A stretch of DNA of 38,758 bases from Caulobacter sp. D5. Lineage in GTDB: Bacteria; Pseudomonadota; Alphaproteobacteria; Caulobacterales; Caulobacteraceae. Positions 14,446 through 22,150 of the stretch are shown piece after piece. Position 1 is the first letter of the stretch. Each line of letters begins with the position of its first letter. The DNA is taken from the NCBI RefSeq assembly GCF_003185805.1, contig NZ_QHJY01000070.1, forward strand, positions 1 to 38,758. Reading direction: 5' to 3'. Both the position numbers and the translations under genes were made by a program. The notes below the pieces were generated by a model. The model saw only the letters and a program-made list of their open reading frames with translations. It was not told the origin of the DNA and made no database searches.

Positions 14446-15004
14446 GGTGGTGCTTCAGCGCCGCGCCGACATGGATCGGGATCATCGCGACGAGACACAA
14501 CGCCAGGCCCCAGTGCAGCCACTCGGCGAGGGCCTCGATGGCCCACAGCGTCGCGTGGGGAAGCTCGCCGAACGGCAGCAGGGGCCAGGGCGCGAGGTTG
14601 AGCAGGGTCAGTTCCGTCTCGCGGCTAGTGGCCGACACCATCGCCCAGCCGGTCAGAGGCAGGCCGAACAGGCAGGTGTAGAAGACGTAGTGGGTGGTAT
14701 GGGCCGCCGTGCTCTCCCAGCCCGGTTTGTCGGCGTCATTGATGACGGCTGGGGCGAACAGCCGCCCGCCCACACGGCCCAGCACCAGGACCAGCATCAA
14801 CACGCCGATCAGGTAGTGCAGTGCGTAGGCCGCCTGCATCTGGGCGCCGGGCGCGGCGCGGCCCATCCACCAACCCCAGCCGAGCTGGAAGGCGACGAGC
14901 CCGGCCATTGTCCAGTGGAAGACGATGGCGACCGGCGAATAGCGTCCCTCGTCGGCATGGCCGGCGGCCCATTCGAAGAGGTTCTCGATCAGCCGGTCGA
15001 TCAT
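14294..15004 (-). CDS. Cytochrome b561 family membrane protein
   Basis: A 236-residue protein with four to five membrane helices and the histidines expected for two haem b groups: IVFHWTMAGLV (H30), AYALHYLIGV, TTHYVFY and LHWGLALCLVAMIPIHVGAALKHH. These diheme proteins of the bacterial b561 group pass electrons between quinol and periplasmic acceptors. The C-terminal 40 residues are very basic (GMLPILPRRPRRRTRWQRR). The ATG overlaps the stop of the CtaG gene (ATGA), so it is the third gene of the gcd-ctaG operon. Its 3' end overlaps that of the convergent dihaem cytochrome c by 152 bases. Confidence 0.88.
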   Translation of the reverse strand: MIDRLIENLFEWAAGHADEGRYSPVAIVFHWTMAGLVAFQLGWGWWMGRAAPGAQMQAAYALHYLIGVLMLVLVLGRVGGRLFAPAVINDADKPGWESTAAHTTHYVFYTCLFGLPLTGWAMVSATSRETELTLLNLAPWPLLPFGELPHATLWAIEALAEWLHWGLALCLVAMIPIHVGAALKHHLIDRDDVLHGMLPILPRRPRRRTRWQRRWRALEKQVASLTRPLRRRLRFR

Positions 15005-15714
15005 CGGGCGGCGACCGCCGCGCCGCGTAGCTGGCGCCCGAGCAGGGCCAGAGCCGCGGCTAGATAGACTCCGGCGGCCGGGATCCACATGACGAGACCC
15101 GCCAACTGCTGGTCGTCCAGCGGCGAGAGGCCCCAGGACGTGGTCGTCAGGGCGTGCGGCGCATACAGGGCGCGGGGCATGAAGGTCAGCAGGGCGCCCA
15201 GCAGGCCCATCTGCACGGTGGTCGCCAGCAGAGCGGCGACGGCGGCCGGCGCGGGGGCGGCTCGCACCGCGCGCCACAGCAGCGTCGCGCTCAGCAGAAG
15301 GCTCGCCTGCATCAGCCAGTAGACGCCGTCGCTCGCCAGCGCAGCGCCATAGAGCGCCGGGACGTGCCAGGCCCAGAACGCCGCCGCGAAGGCCAGGGTC
15401 GTCGCGGCCAGGCCTCCGGTCCGTGCGCGTGGAAGAGACCTGGCCAACAGCGGCGCGGCAAGACTGGTCAGCAGCACGTGATGCAGCGTCCGGGCCGAGA
15501 ATAGCGCCGAGCTCAGCGCGCACAGCGGCGAGACGAAGCTCAGCGCCAGCACCGCCATCGCCGCCACGGAGAGGCCGCGCCTTTTGGGCGCTGCAATCCA
15601 CAGCGCGCAAGCCGCCATCGCCAATGCGCCCATCAGCCACGGATCCAAGTTCCACCGGCTCCAGATCTCGGCCGGCGAGGGGCCGGCGCCGCAGTAGGGC
15701 GTCCAGGTCTCCAT
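15001..15714 (-). CDS. ctaG: Cytochrome c oxidase assembly factor, caa3 CtaG family
   Basis: A 237-residue protein with about seven membrane helices. Recognisable family pieces: SPLCALSSALFSARTLHHVLL (residues about 62-82), FWAWHVPALYGAAL, and LLTFMPRALYAPHA, with a DDQQLAGLVMWIPA segment near the end. In Bacillus this family is needed for caa3 oxidase activity; it is unrelated in sequence to the Cox11-type protein that is also called CtaG. It lies 3 bases after the glucose dehydrogenase gene and overlaps the b561 gene. Its presence beside, though not inside, the caa3 operon supports a joint role in building this oxidase. Confidence 0.87.
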   Translation of the reverse strand: METWTPYCGAGPSPAEIWSRWNLDPWLMGALAMAACALWIAAPKRRGLSVAAMAVLALSFVSPLCALSSALFSARTLHHVLLTSLAAPLLARSLPRARTGGLAATTLAFAAAFWAWHVPALYGAALASDGVYWLMQASLLLSATLLWRAVRAAPAPAAVAALLATTVQMGLLGALLTFMPRALYAPHALTTTSWGLSPLDDQQLAGLVMWIPAAGVYLAAALALLGRQLRGAAVAAR

Positions 15715-15717
15715 GCT

Positions 15718-18066
15718 TCAGCCCTTAGGCAGGGCGTAGGCGATCAGGTAGTCGCCCTCGGGCGTCTCCATGAAGTGATGGCCGCCGGCCATGATCACCA
15801 CATACTGGCGGCCGTCCTGCTCATAGACCATGGGATTGGCCTGGCCGCCGGCCGGCAGTACGTCGCTCCACACTGTCTTGCCGGTCTCGATGTCGATGGC
15901 GCGGAAGAGGTTGTCGGTCGCCGCTGCGATGAAGACCAGGCCGCTGGCCGTCACCGCGGAGCCGCCGTTGTTGGGCGTGCCGATGTCGACCGGCAGCATT
16001 GAGGGAACGCCGAACGGCCCATTGCGCCGCGCCGTGCCGAACGGACGGTCCCACAGCGTCGCGCCGCTCTTCAGGTCGATGGCGCGGATACCGCCGTAGG
16101 GCGGGCGCTTGCAAAGCATGCCCGTGCCCGGCATCCGCCAGCCGGCGTTGACGTCGATGGCGTAGGGAACGCCCGTCTGCGGATCGCCCGCGCCCTCGGC
16201 GCCGCCAGCCTTGGTCTTCTCGCGCGGATCACCGCGCGGGAACCAGCCCTTGGCGTCGGCCACGGCGCGCGGCACCAGTTGGTTGTAGTTGGGCATGTCG
16301 TTGTAGTTGGCGACGATCACGCCGCGGCGCGGGTCCAGCGCGATGCCGCCCCAGTCCGAGCCACCGTTATAGCCGGGATACTGGATCCAGCGGGCCTTGG
16401 CCTGCGGCGGCGTGTAGGGGCCGTCATAGATCGCGCGCTTGAACTGGATGCGGCAGATCATCTGGTCGATCGGCGACATGCCCCACATGTCCTTCTCGGT
16501 CAGACGAGGCTTGGCCAGGCTGTGATAGAGCGAGAAGGGCTGGGTCTTGGCCCGTTCGGCCGGCTCGCCCCCGCCGCCGGGAACCGGGCGCTCCTCGACA
16601 CCCGTCAGCGGGCGGCCGGTGCGGCGGTCGAGGATGTAGACCTCGCCCTGTTTGCTGGGCAGGATGATAGCCGGCACGGGGCCGCCCGCCGTGGGGAAGT
16701 CGACCAGCGCGCCCTGCGAGCCCAGGTCGTAGTCCCAGACGTCGTTGTGGGCGGTCTGGAACTTCCAGCGCGGCTTGCCGGTGGCCAGGTCCAGCGCCAC
16801 CAGGGCCGAGGACCATTCCTTCTCCGCCGGGCGGCGCAGCGAGCTGTAGTAGTCGGCGGCCGAATTGCCCATGGGCAGGTAGACGAGACCCAGGGCGTCG
16901 TCGCCCGTGGCCGTGGTCCACATGTTCGGCGTGCCAGGCGTGTAGGTGCGTCCTTGCGGCGGCAGGCCGGTGATGTCGGGCGCCATCATGTCCCAGGCAA
17001 AGCGCATCTGGCCGGTGACGGCGTCGTAGCCCTGGATGACGCCCGACGGCGCCCAGCGCTTTTGGCCGTCCAGCACCTGGTGGCCGGTGACGATGATCCC
17101 GCGCACGATGGTCGGCGCAGAGGTGATCGACACCATGCCGGGCACGACCTTGCCCATACCGATCTTGATGTCGACCTGGCCGCCTTGGCCAAAGCCCGCG
17201 CAGGGCTTTCCGCTGCGAGCGTCGACGGCGATCAGCCGGCCGTCCAGCGTGCCCTCGATGATCCGTGCGGCGCAGGCGGCGTCCGGCGCGGCGCCAGGCT
17301 GGACGAAATAGGTCACGCCCCGGCAGGCGGCGGTGTAGGGGATGGCGTCCTTGGAGACCTTCGGATCGTAGGCCCAGCGCTGCTTGCCATCGCGAGCGTC
17401 CAGCGCGAACAGCTTGTTCATCGCCGAGCACAGATAGACGCTGTCGCCGATCTTCAGCGGCGTGGTCTCGGCCCCGAACTTCTCGGGCAGGTCACCGGTG
17501 CGGAAAGTCCAAACGCGCTCCAGCTTGTCGACATTGGCCTTGGTGATCTGGGCGGCGGCCGAGAAGCGCTGGGCGTCGTGCGAGGCGCCATAGGCGATCC
17601 AGTCGGCGCCCATCGCCGCGCCGGGTCCGGCGAGCGCCGCGGGCAGGGGCTTGGCCGGCGTCGGGCGATTGGCGACGACGATGATCGCTCCGCCTGCGCC
17701 GACCAGAACGACGAACGCGGCCAGGCCGGCCAGCATTGGCTTGCTGCCCCGCCGGGTCAGCACCGGCAGCGACAGCACGACCAGCAGCAGGATCACCAGC
17801 GGCGCGACGAGACGCGGCACGAGGGCCCAGCCGTCCAGCCCGGTCTCCCACAGCGCCCAGACCAGGGTCAGGGCGAAGACGACGAAGTAGACGGTCGCGC
17901 CGGTCTGCTTCAGCCTGGCGATCAGCACGCCGGCGGCCAACAGGCCGATCCCTGCCAAGACGTAGTAGGGCGACCCGCCAAGGACGGCGAGCCACGCTCC
18001 GCCGACGCCCAGCACCAGACCGATCAGAACTAGGAGAGCGCCCAGTAGGCGAACCATGACCGACAT
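15718..18066 (-). CDS. gcd: Membrane-bound PQQ-dependent glucose dehydrogenase
   Basis: A 782-residue protein. Residues 1-140 form five membrane helices that hold the ubiquinone site, and residues about 160-782 form the periplasmic PQQ beta-propeller with repeated W-motif blades (WTFRTGDLPEKFGAETTP, RWKFQTAHNDVWDYDLGSQ). The end, GGHHFMETPEGDYLIAYALP, is the usual Gcd tail. It oxidises glucose to gluconolactone in the periplasm and gives the electrons to ubiquinone. The ATG at 18064-18066 follows GGAGAG; the frame runs 11 codons further back without a better site. It heads an operon with ctaG and b561. PQQ synthesis genes are not in the window. The promoter is probably the stress-type match at 18095-18120. 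Confidence 0.94.
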   Translation of the reverse strand: MSVMVRLLGALLVLIGLVLGVGGAWLAVLGGSPYYVLAGIGLLAAGVLIARLKQTGATVYFVVFALTLVWALWETGLDGWALVPRLVAPLVILLLVVLSLPVLTRRGSKPMLAGLAAFVVLVGAGGAIIVVANRPTPAKPLPAALAGPGAAMGADWIAYGASHDAQRFSAAAQITKANVDKLERVWTFRTGDLPEKFGAETTPLKIGDSVYLCSAMNKLFALDARDGKQRWAYDPKVSKDAIPYTAACRGVTYFVQPGAAPDAACAARIIEGTLDGRLIAVDARSGKPCAGFGQGGQVDIKIGMGKVVPGMVSITSAPTIVRGIIVTGHQVLDGQKRWAPSGVIQGYDAVTGQMRFAWDMMAPDITGLPPQGRTYTPGTPNMWTTATGDDALGLVYLPMGNSAADYYSSLRRPAEKEWSSALVALDLATGKPRWKFQTAHNDVWDYDLGSQGALVDFPTAGGPVPAIILPSKQGEVYILDRRTGRPLTGVEERPVPGGGGEPAERAKTQPFSLYHSLAKPRLTEKDMWGMSPIDQMICRIQFKRAIYDGPYTPPQAKARWIQYPGYNGGSDWGGIALDPRRGVIVANYNDMPNYNQLVPRAVADAKGWFPRGDPREKTKAGGAEGAGDPQTGVPYAIDVNAGWRMPGTGMLCKRPPYGGIRAIDLKSGATLWDRPFGTARRNGPFGVPSMLPVDIGTPNNGGSAVTASGLVFIAAATDNLFRAIDIETGKTVWSDVLPAGGQANPMVYEQDGRQYVVIMAGGHHFMETPEGDYLIAYALPKG

Positions 18067-18094
18067 CGAACTCTCCACCGACGCTTGGTGCGAC

Positions 18095-18120
18095 AACACC
18101 GGCGGAGGAGGGGACGTTCC
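18095..18120 (-). promoter_or_regulatory. SigT/EcfG-type promoter for gcd
   Basis: On the - strand: GGAAC (18120-18116), 17 bases, TGTT (18098-18095), about 29 bases before the gcd ATG. The base before GTT is T instead of C. Confidence 0.5.
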
Positions 18121-18173
18121 GTGGCCTGGTCCTCAATCTCCAAAGCGCCCACTGGGGTCGCGGAGGAGCGACG

Positions 18174-19073
18174 TCAGGCGATGCCGGCGCCGCCGGTCAC
18201 GCCATAGACCTCACCGGTCGTGAAGCTGGCCTCCTGCGAAGCGAGAAGCACATAGACCGGCGCGATCTCCACCGGCTGGCCGGGGCGGCCGAACTGGCTG
18301 TGTTCGCCAAAGTGCTGGACCTTCTCCTGGGTCTGGCCGCCGCTGGGCTGCAGCACCGTCCAGAACGGGCCGGGCGCGACGGCGTTTGCCCGCACGCCGT
18401 CCTTGATCAGCTGCTTGGCCAACGCCTTGGTGAAGGCGACGATGCCGGCCTTGGTGGTGGCGTAGTCCAAGAGGTTCTCGGACGGCTCGTAGGCCTGGAC
18501 TGAAGCGGTGTTGATCACCGCCGCCCCCGGCCTCAGGTGAGGCCGCGCTGCCTGGGTGATCCAGAACATGGCGTAGAGATTGGTCTTCAGCGTGTGGTCG
18601 AACTGCTCGCTGTCGATGGCGGCGATGTCGGGACGGCTGACCTGCTTGCCGGCGTTGTTGACCAGAATGTCGAGCCCGCCCAGACCCTCGACCGCCTTGG
18701 CCACGAGCTCACGGCAGAAGGCCTCGCCCTTGATGTCGCCGGGAAGGGCGATGGCCTTGCGACCCTCGGCCTCGATCAGGGCGATGACCTCGCGCGCGTC
18801 GCTCTCCTCGCTCGGCAGATAGCCGATGGCCACGTCGGCCCCTTCGCGGGCAAAGGCGATGGCGGCGGCGCGGCCGATGCCGGAGTCCGCGCCGGTGATC
18901 AGCGCCTTGCGGCCCACCAGCTTGCCCGCGCCGCGATAGCTTTCCTCGCCGTGGTCCGGCTTGGGATGCATCTTGGCGGCGAGGCCCGGCGCCGGCTGCG
19001 GCTGGGCCGGGAAGGGCGGCTTGGGGTACTGCTCGCGCGGATCCTGCATGCGCAGGCGATCGTCCTTGGTCAT
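18174..19073 (-). CDS. SDR family oxidoreductase with N-terminal extension
   Basis: A 299-residue short-chain dehydrogenase. The Rossmann motif TGADSGIG is at residues 60-67, the NNAG motif and the catalytic S-Y-K set (NTASVQAY, YATTK) follow in order. The first 50 residues are a proline-rich extension (PKPPFPAQPQPAPG) found in the YghA/YhdF-type group of SDRs, which often appear among general stress genes. Substrate unknown; the nucleotide preference is probably NADP. It is a single gene, with a consensus stress promoter 25 bases upstream (19098-19123) and gcd following in the same direction after 108 bases. Confidence 0.9.
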   Translation of the reverse strand: MTKDDRLRMQDPREQYPKPPFPAQPQPAPGLAAKMHPKPDHGEESYRGAGKLVGRKALITGADSGIGRAAAIAFAREGADVAIGYLPSEESDAREVIALIEAEGRKAIALPGDIKGEAFCRELVAKAVEGLGGLDILVNNAGKQVSRPDIAAIDSEQFDHTLKTNLYAMFWITQAARPHLRPGAAVINTASVQAYEPSENLLDYATTKAGIVAFTKALAKQLIKDGVRANAVAPGPFWTVLQPSGGQTQEKVQHFGEHSQFGRPGQPVEIAPVYVLLASQEASFTTGEVYGVTGGAGIA

Positions 19074-19097
19074 ATCAGTCTCCAGGGTGTGGGGATC

Positions 19098-19123
19098 AAC
19101 GGGAGCGCCGGCGACGGTGTTCC
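19098..19123 (-). promoter_or_regulatory. SigT/EcfG-type promoter for the SDR gene
   Basis: On the - strand: GGAAC (19123-19119), 17 bases, CGTT (19101-19098). This is a full match to the general stress consensus and leaves a leader of about 18-20 bases. Confidence 0.7.
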
Positions 19124-19207
19124 GCCACCGGCGCTCGGACCGGCGGGGGCGAGAACCTTGGCGGGAGCGTTGGGCGTTGTAGCGGGAACAGTCAGATGGA
19201 GACCGTC

Positions 19208-19387
19208 ATGCCCGCCAAGTCAGCAGCCCAGCAGAAGGCCGCCGGAGCCGCCTTGTCGGCCAAGCGCGGCGATACCCCCAAGAGCAAGCTCAAGGGCGCG
19301 TCCAAGTCGATGCTGTCGATGAGTGAGAAGCAGCTAGAAGAGTTCGCGCAGACCAAGCGCAAGGGCAAGCCCGAGCACGCGAGCTGA
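19208..19387 (+). CDS. DUF3008 family small basic protein
   Basis: A 59-residue protein beginning MPAKSAAQQKAAGAALSAKR and ending TKRKGKPEHAS, which covers the DUF3008 family from end to end. It is lysine-rich and helical, with a central KGASKSMLSMSEKQLEEFA helix. The role is unknown; the family is often seen in stress-induced gene sets. ATG 19208 is favoured over ATG 19196 because TGGAGA lies 7 bases upstream and the family begins with MPAKS. It diverges from the SDR gene. Confidence 0.9.
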   Translation: MPAKSAAQQKAAGAALSAKRGDTPKSKLKGASKSMLSMSEKQLEEFAQTKRKGKPEHAS

Positions 19388-19453
19388 TCTGCGCCGGTCG
19401 ACGGGAATATGGCGGCCGAACAAGCTGGAAAAGGGCTCGCTCAGCCATTCTGC

Positions 19454-20473
19454 TCAGCGCATGGATCCCAATGGCTCGGATGGAAATCTGATGTCGTACG
19501 CTGTGCCCGGCGGGCCGGATCGTTCGAGCTCACCATGCAGTTGCTGGACGAGCGAGTGGACCAGCCGCGTACCGCCGCCCTTGCGGCTTGAAGCAGGATC
19601 AAAACCTACCCCGTCGTCGGCGACGGCCAAGTGAAGCTTTCCCAGCCCGTCGCGGTCGAAGGCGACGGTGATCACGCCGGCCCGAACGTCGGGGAACGCG
19701 TATTTGAGGGCGTTCTCCACCAGTTCGTTGACGATCAAGCCGATCGGCACGGCCGCCATTGAGCCGATATCGATCCTGGCGACGTCCACGCGCAAGCCTA
19801 CGGGGCGAACCCCGATAACACCGTCGCGCAGGTCGTCGCAGATCGAGCAGATGTAGTCCCGCGCGCAGATGGAGGTCGCTTCATCGGAAAGGTGCAGGCG
19901 GCTGTAGAGCCTGCCCAGAACCCCGATGCGGCCGGTCGCCTCCTTTACTGCGCGCTGCGCGTCGGGATCGCTGATCTCCCTGAAGGACAGGTGCAAAAGA
20001 CCATTGACCGAGGCCAGGTGGTTCTTGACCCGATGGATGATGTCTTCGATCAGCAGCTTGTTGAAGTCGTTAGCGCGTTCCAGCGCTAGGCTTGTCTTGG
20101 CCAGGCGCTCGGCGGTTGAGCGCAAAGCCTCGACCGTCACGGCCAGGAACAGGCCGATAAGCACGTAGAGCGCCAGGGGCAGGGCGTCCTTCAGGTTCGG
20201 CAGCTCGAACGAGTGGAAGGTCGGGACGAAAAAGTACCAAGCCATACCGGCGCTCAGCAGGACGGCGAAGACCCCCGTCCCTCGGTCGAACAGCGCCGAG
20301 ATCAGGATGATCGCCGGAAAGAAAAGCAGGAATGGAAACCCGCCCATATAGGGCGCGGCCGCCAAGCGAAGCGCGAAGAACAGCAGGATGATGGCGCTCG
20401 CAAGCACGTAGCGCAGCACCACCGGCGCGGCCCGTAGCGGCGCCGAGACGCGGAAGATCCATTCCAGCTTCAA
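19454..20473 (-). CDS. Membrane histidine kinase, HisKA_2 (HWE-related) type with DUF4118 region
   Basis: From TTG 20473 (AAGGA eight bases upstream) the protein has 339 residues. The N-terminal part has four membrane helices of the DUF4118 type seen in KdpD-like kinases (PYMGGFPFLLFFPAIILISA). Then comes the HisKA_2 dimerisation domain with its phospho-accepting histidine in IHRVKNHLASVNGLL, and an HATPase with NELVENALKYAF and DDGVGF boxes. Kinases of this class commonly signal to PhyR in the alphaproteobacterial general stress response, but no PhyR, NepR or sigma factor is next to it. The frame extends upstream by 49 codons to an ATG at 20620 with no family match. There is no receiver. Confidence 0.87.
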   Translation of the reverse strand: MKLEWIFRVSAPLRAAPVVLRYVLASAIILLFFALRLAAAPYMGGFPFLLFFPAIILISALFDRGTGVFAVLLSAGMAWYFFVPTFHSFELPNLKDALPLALYVLIGLFLAVTVEALRSTAERLAKTSLALERANDFNKLLIEDIIHRVKNHLASVNGLLHLSFREISDPDAQRAVKEATGRIGVLGRLYSRLHLSDEATSICARDYICSICDDLRDGVIGVRPVGLRVDVARIDIGSMAAVPIGLIVNELVENALKYAFPDVRAGVITVAFDRDGLGKLHLAVADDGVGFDPASSRKGGGTRLVHSLVQQLHGELERSGPPGTAYDIRFPSEPLGSMR

Positions 20474-20851
20474 AGGCGGTGATCCTTGAAACGACGTCTG
20501 ACGATCAGGTTGCGCGCTCAAGGTATCAATATGCGGCTGTCGCCCAGTTGGACAGCCGATTTGGCGGATCTTGAAGCCAGGGGTTTTTGGCCTTGGCGCG
20601 AAAACCTGGAAACAGTCCATCCGTCACCGGCCGCGCCCACGGGTGGCGAAGGCAAGTCGCATGTGGGGGCGAACGTATAGCTTGGCTGCGTATCTAAGTC
20701 TCTGAAGGCGAATAGAAATCCAATTTAAGGCTAGGGCCCGGCCTTCCCGGCAGACGCCTACGTGTCTCCAGGGGGAGGTTGAGGCCGTATGTCGAAAAGG
20801 GGGCAGCGTCTTCCCTTTGTCAGACAGCAAGAGCACCATCTGACCATAAGT

Positions 20852-20876
20852 TTGAAAGTATCTTCGAGGCTTTCAA
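20852..20876. promoter_or_regulatory. Inverted repeat in the A/T-rich island
   Basis: TTGAAAG (20852-20858) and CTTTCAA (20870-20876) are perfect complements around 11 bases. It may be a protein-binding dyad or the stem of an RNA hairpin. Confidence 0.35.
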
Positions 20877-20987
20877 TTATCGTAGGAGTTAACGAAAAAG
20901 ATCCGCCTCGTGATAATGCTAGCGTATGTTAGAGTGAAATAGAGAATACGTAGTGCTCGTTATTGTGCATTGCGGCGCGCCAAGCCT

Positions 20988-21017
20988 ACGCCGCACTGCG
21001 CCGCACTGCGCCGCACT
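20988..21017 (+). repeat. 10-base tandem repeat, three copies
   Basis: CGCCGCACTG is present twice in perfect tandem and once with a final A instead of G (20988-20997, 20998-21007, 21008-21017). It lies at the edge of the A/T-rich island. Confidence 0.8.
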
Positions 21018-21108
21018 ACGCCAGAGCCGCCTGGGCTAGCAGAAATAGCGGGTCATGGTTGCGTGGCCGTGGCGGGGGCGTTGTGACCACACCAGGACGT
21101 CCGGGCGA

Positions 21109-21234
21109 TCAGGACTTGGTCCCGCGCAGGGCGTCGGGATCGATCGGGCGGGGCCTGGAGTTTTGGCTCGAGGTTGAGCGCGGATCGTTGCAGCCCTTTG
21201 GCGGGGATGAGCGCGTTCCGGGATAGGTTTTCAT
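21109..21234 (-). CDS. Possible 41-residue protein
   Basis: A short frame from ATG 21234 to TGA 21109, beginning MKTYPGTRSSPPKGCNDPRS and ending DPDALRGTKS. It has a weak AAAGGCG 5 bases before the ATG, and lies 40 bases downstream of the small gene at 21275-21382 on the same strand. The sequence is polar and Pro/Ser-rich with one cysteine. No family is recognised. In DNA this rich in G and C such frames arise by chance, so it is only a candidate. Confidence 0.2.
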   Translation of the reverse strand: MKTYPGTRSSPPKGCNDPRSTSSQNSRPRPIDPDALRGTKS

Positions 21235-21274
21235 CTGGTCGCCTTTCTTGGCGCGCCGCCATCGCGGCGGAGGA

Positions 21275-21382
21275 TCATTTTTTTCGCGATGCGGCCGTCG
21301 CCAAAGAGGCCGACGGCGTAGCGGTGATCACCTTGGGCTTGATTGCCTTGGGTTTGCGGACTTCTCGGTTGCCTTTGGACAA
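21275..21382 (-). CDS. Tiny lysine-rich protein of the MSKGNRE type (35 residues)
   Basis: From TTG 21382 the frame reads SKGNREVRKPKAIKPKVI and ends SLATAASRKK. Small proteins starting M-S/A-K/R-G-N-R-E-x-R-K-P-K are recurrent, uncharacterised products in alphaproteobacteria, which supports this as a real gene. AAAGGA lies 7 bases before the TTG. The product is strongly basic with no membrane segment, so it could bind nucleic acid or ribosomes, but the role is unknown. It is too short to be found by usual length cut-offs. It may be cotranscribed with the candidate at 21109-21234. Confidence 0.6.
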   Translation of the reverse strand: MSKGNREVRKPKAIKPKVITATPSASLATAASRKK

Positions 21383-21532
21383 GAGGCGTTCCTTTCGATG
21401 GCAATGAGGGCGCGACGAGCCGGCGGAGCAAAAGCTCCGTGGGGACGATAGCGAAGGTGATGGGCGGTCGACGCGTCGGGATCTTGGCGCTTAAGCGTCC
21501 GACGAACCGATCTGATGGCGTGACTGAGCGCC

Positions 21533-21757
21533 TCAAAGCGACATTAGCATGAACGCCCGGTCCTCAGGGAAATGATTGCGGCCTGGCGACGATCCTCCGG
21601 CTCCGAATAAGGGCTCCAGCACGGCTGTTTCGCCCTGCCTTTTGACGAGTCGCATCGGCCGCCGGCTGATCCACAGCAGGTCCATCTCGATGGCGGTCCA
21701 GCCGGCCGGCAACATGATGGTTCGTTCGGCCCAGCCATGCAGCGTTTCGGTTTTCAC
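21533..21757 (-). CDS. Hypothetical protein of 74 residues
   Basis: The frame from GTG 21757 to TGA 21533 gives a protein that begins VKTETLHGWAERTIMLPAGW, contains AIEMDLLWISRRPMRLVKRQ and ends DRAFMLMSL. The residue mix (balanced hydrophobic and charged, regular strands) looks coded, in contrast with the Arg/Ser-rich upstream extension of the same frame, which runs to 21955. No family is recognised. No strong ribosome binding site is seen before GTG 21757, so start and reality are uncertain. Confidence 0.4.
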   Translation of the reverse strand: MKTETLHGWAERTIMLPAGWTAIEMDLLWISRRPMRLVKRQGETAVLEPLFGAGGSSPGRNHFPEDRAFMLMSL

Positions 21758-21939
21758 TCGGTCGTTTGAACGCCGGAGGCGCTCTGTGAGCCCCCTCGTA
21801 TGGTCGGGCTTTGCCGCGAAATGACGATCAGTCTGCGCTGGACCGATTCCATGACTGCGAACCCGCCGTGAGTTTCGCGATGACGCGATAGCGGAACTTC
21901 CGCGAGACCGAGGCCTTTCTCCGTGCGAAGGAGAGCCAC

Positions 21940-22077
21940 ATGGTCGATCAGCCACGTTCGGAGCCCCAAGCTCGCCCCGCTCGCTGCTATTGGAGCCCGC
22001 TCATCGGAGTCGATCGCGCCTGGCTGGCGGCCTGCCTGGCCAGGCTGGACGAGGTTCGCCGGCCGGCCGTGGCCTAA
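21940..22077 (+). CDS. Small protein of 45 residues with a strong ribosome binding site
   Basis: ATG 21940 is preceded at the ideal distance by AAGGAG (21928-21933). The product starts MVDQPRSEPQARPARCYWSP, continues LIGVDRAWLAACLARLDEVR and ends at TAA 22077. The second half would form an amphipathic helix. Two cysteines and two tryptophans are present. No family is recognised. A GGAAC lies 43 bases upstream (21893-21897) with CCTT 16 bases further, one base off the stress consensus. The gene is too short for usual cut-offs, but the ribosome binding site makes it credible. The stress promoter of the next gene starts 21 bases after it. Confidence 0.5.
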   Translation: MVDQPRSEPQARPARCYWSPLIGVDRAWLAACLARLDEVRRPAVA

Positions 22078-22097
22078 TGGGGGGCGCGCCGTTCGGC

Positions 22098-22122
22098 GGA
22101 ACGCTTGCGGGTCGCCGGGGTT
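22098..22122 (+). promoter_or_regulatory. SigT/EcfG-type promoter for the catalase-fold gene
   Basis: GGAAC (22098-22102), 16 bases, GGTT (22119-22122), about 28 bases before ATG 22151. Confidence 0.6.
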
Positions 22123-22150
22123 GGCATGGGACGCCGACCCTGGAGCCGCC

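Larger units (their letters stand above)
20474..21108. other. Intergenic region with an A/T-rich island
   Basis: No supported gene. Bases 20850-20965 are far richer in A/T than the rest of the window and hold a dyad (20852-20876). They are followed by a 10-base tandem repeat (20988-21017). The frames found here lack ribosome binding sites and recognisable products. It could hold a promoter region, an RNA gene or foreign DNA; none can be shown by reading alone. Confidence 0.45.

Noticed and set aside
16279-18033. Long + strand frame of 584 codons opposite gcd
   Set aside because: It is the antisense shadow of gcd, rich in Arg, His, Gly and Asp, with no family resemblance.
20474-20620. Extension of the HisKA_2 kinase to ATG 20620
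   Set aside because: The extra 49 residues show no family resemblance, and TTG 20473 has AAGGA at the right distance. The longer form cannot be fully excluded.
20988-21017. Tandem repeat as a CRISPR array
   Set aside because: Ten-base units in direct contact without spacers are not CRISPR repeats.
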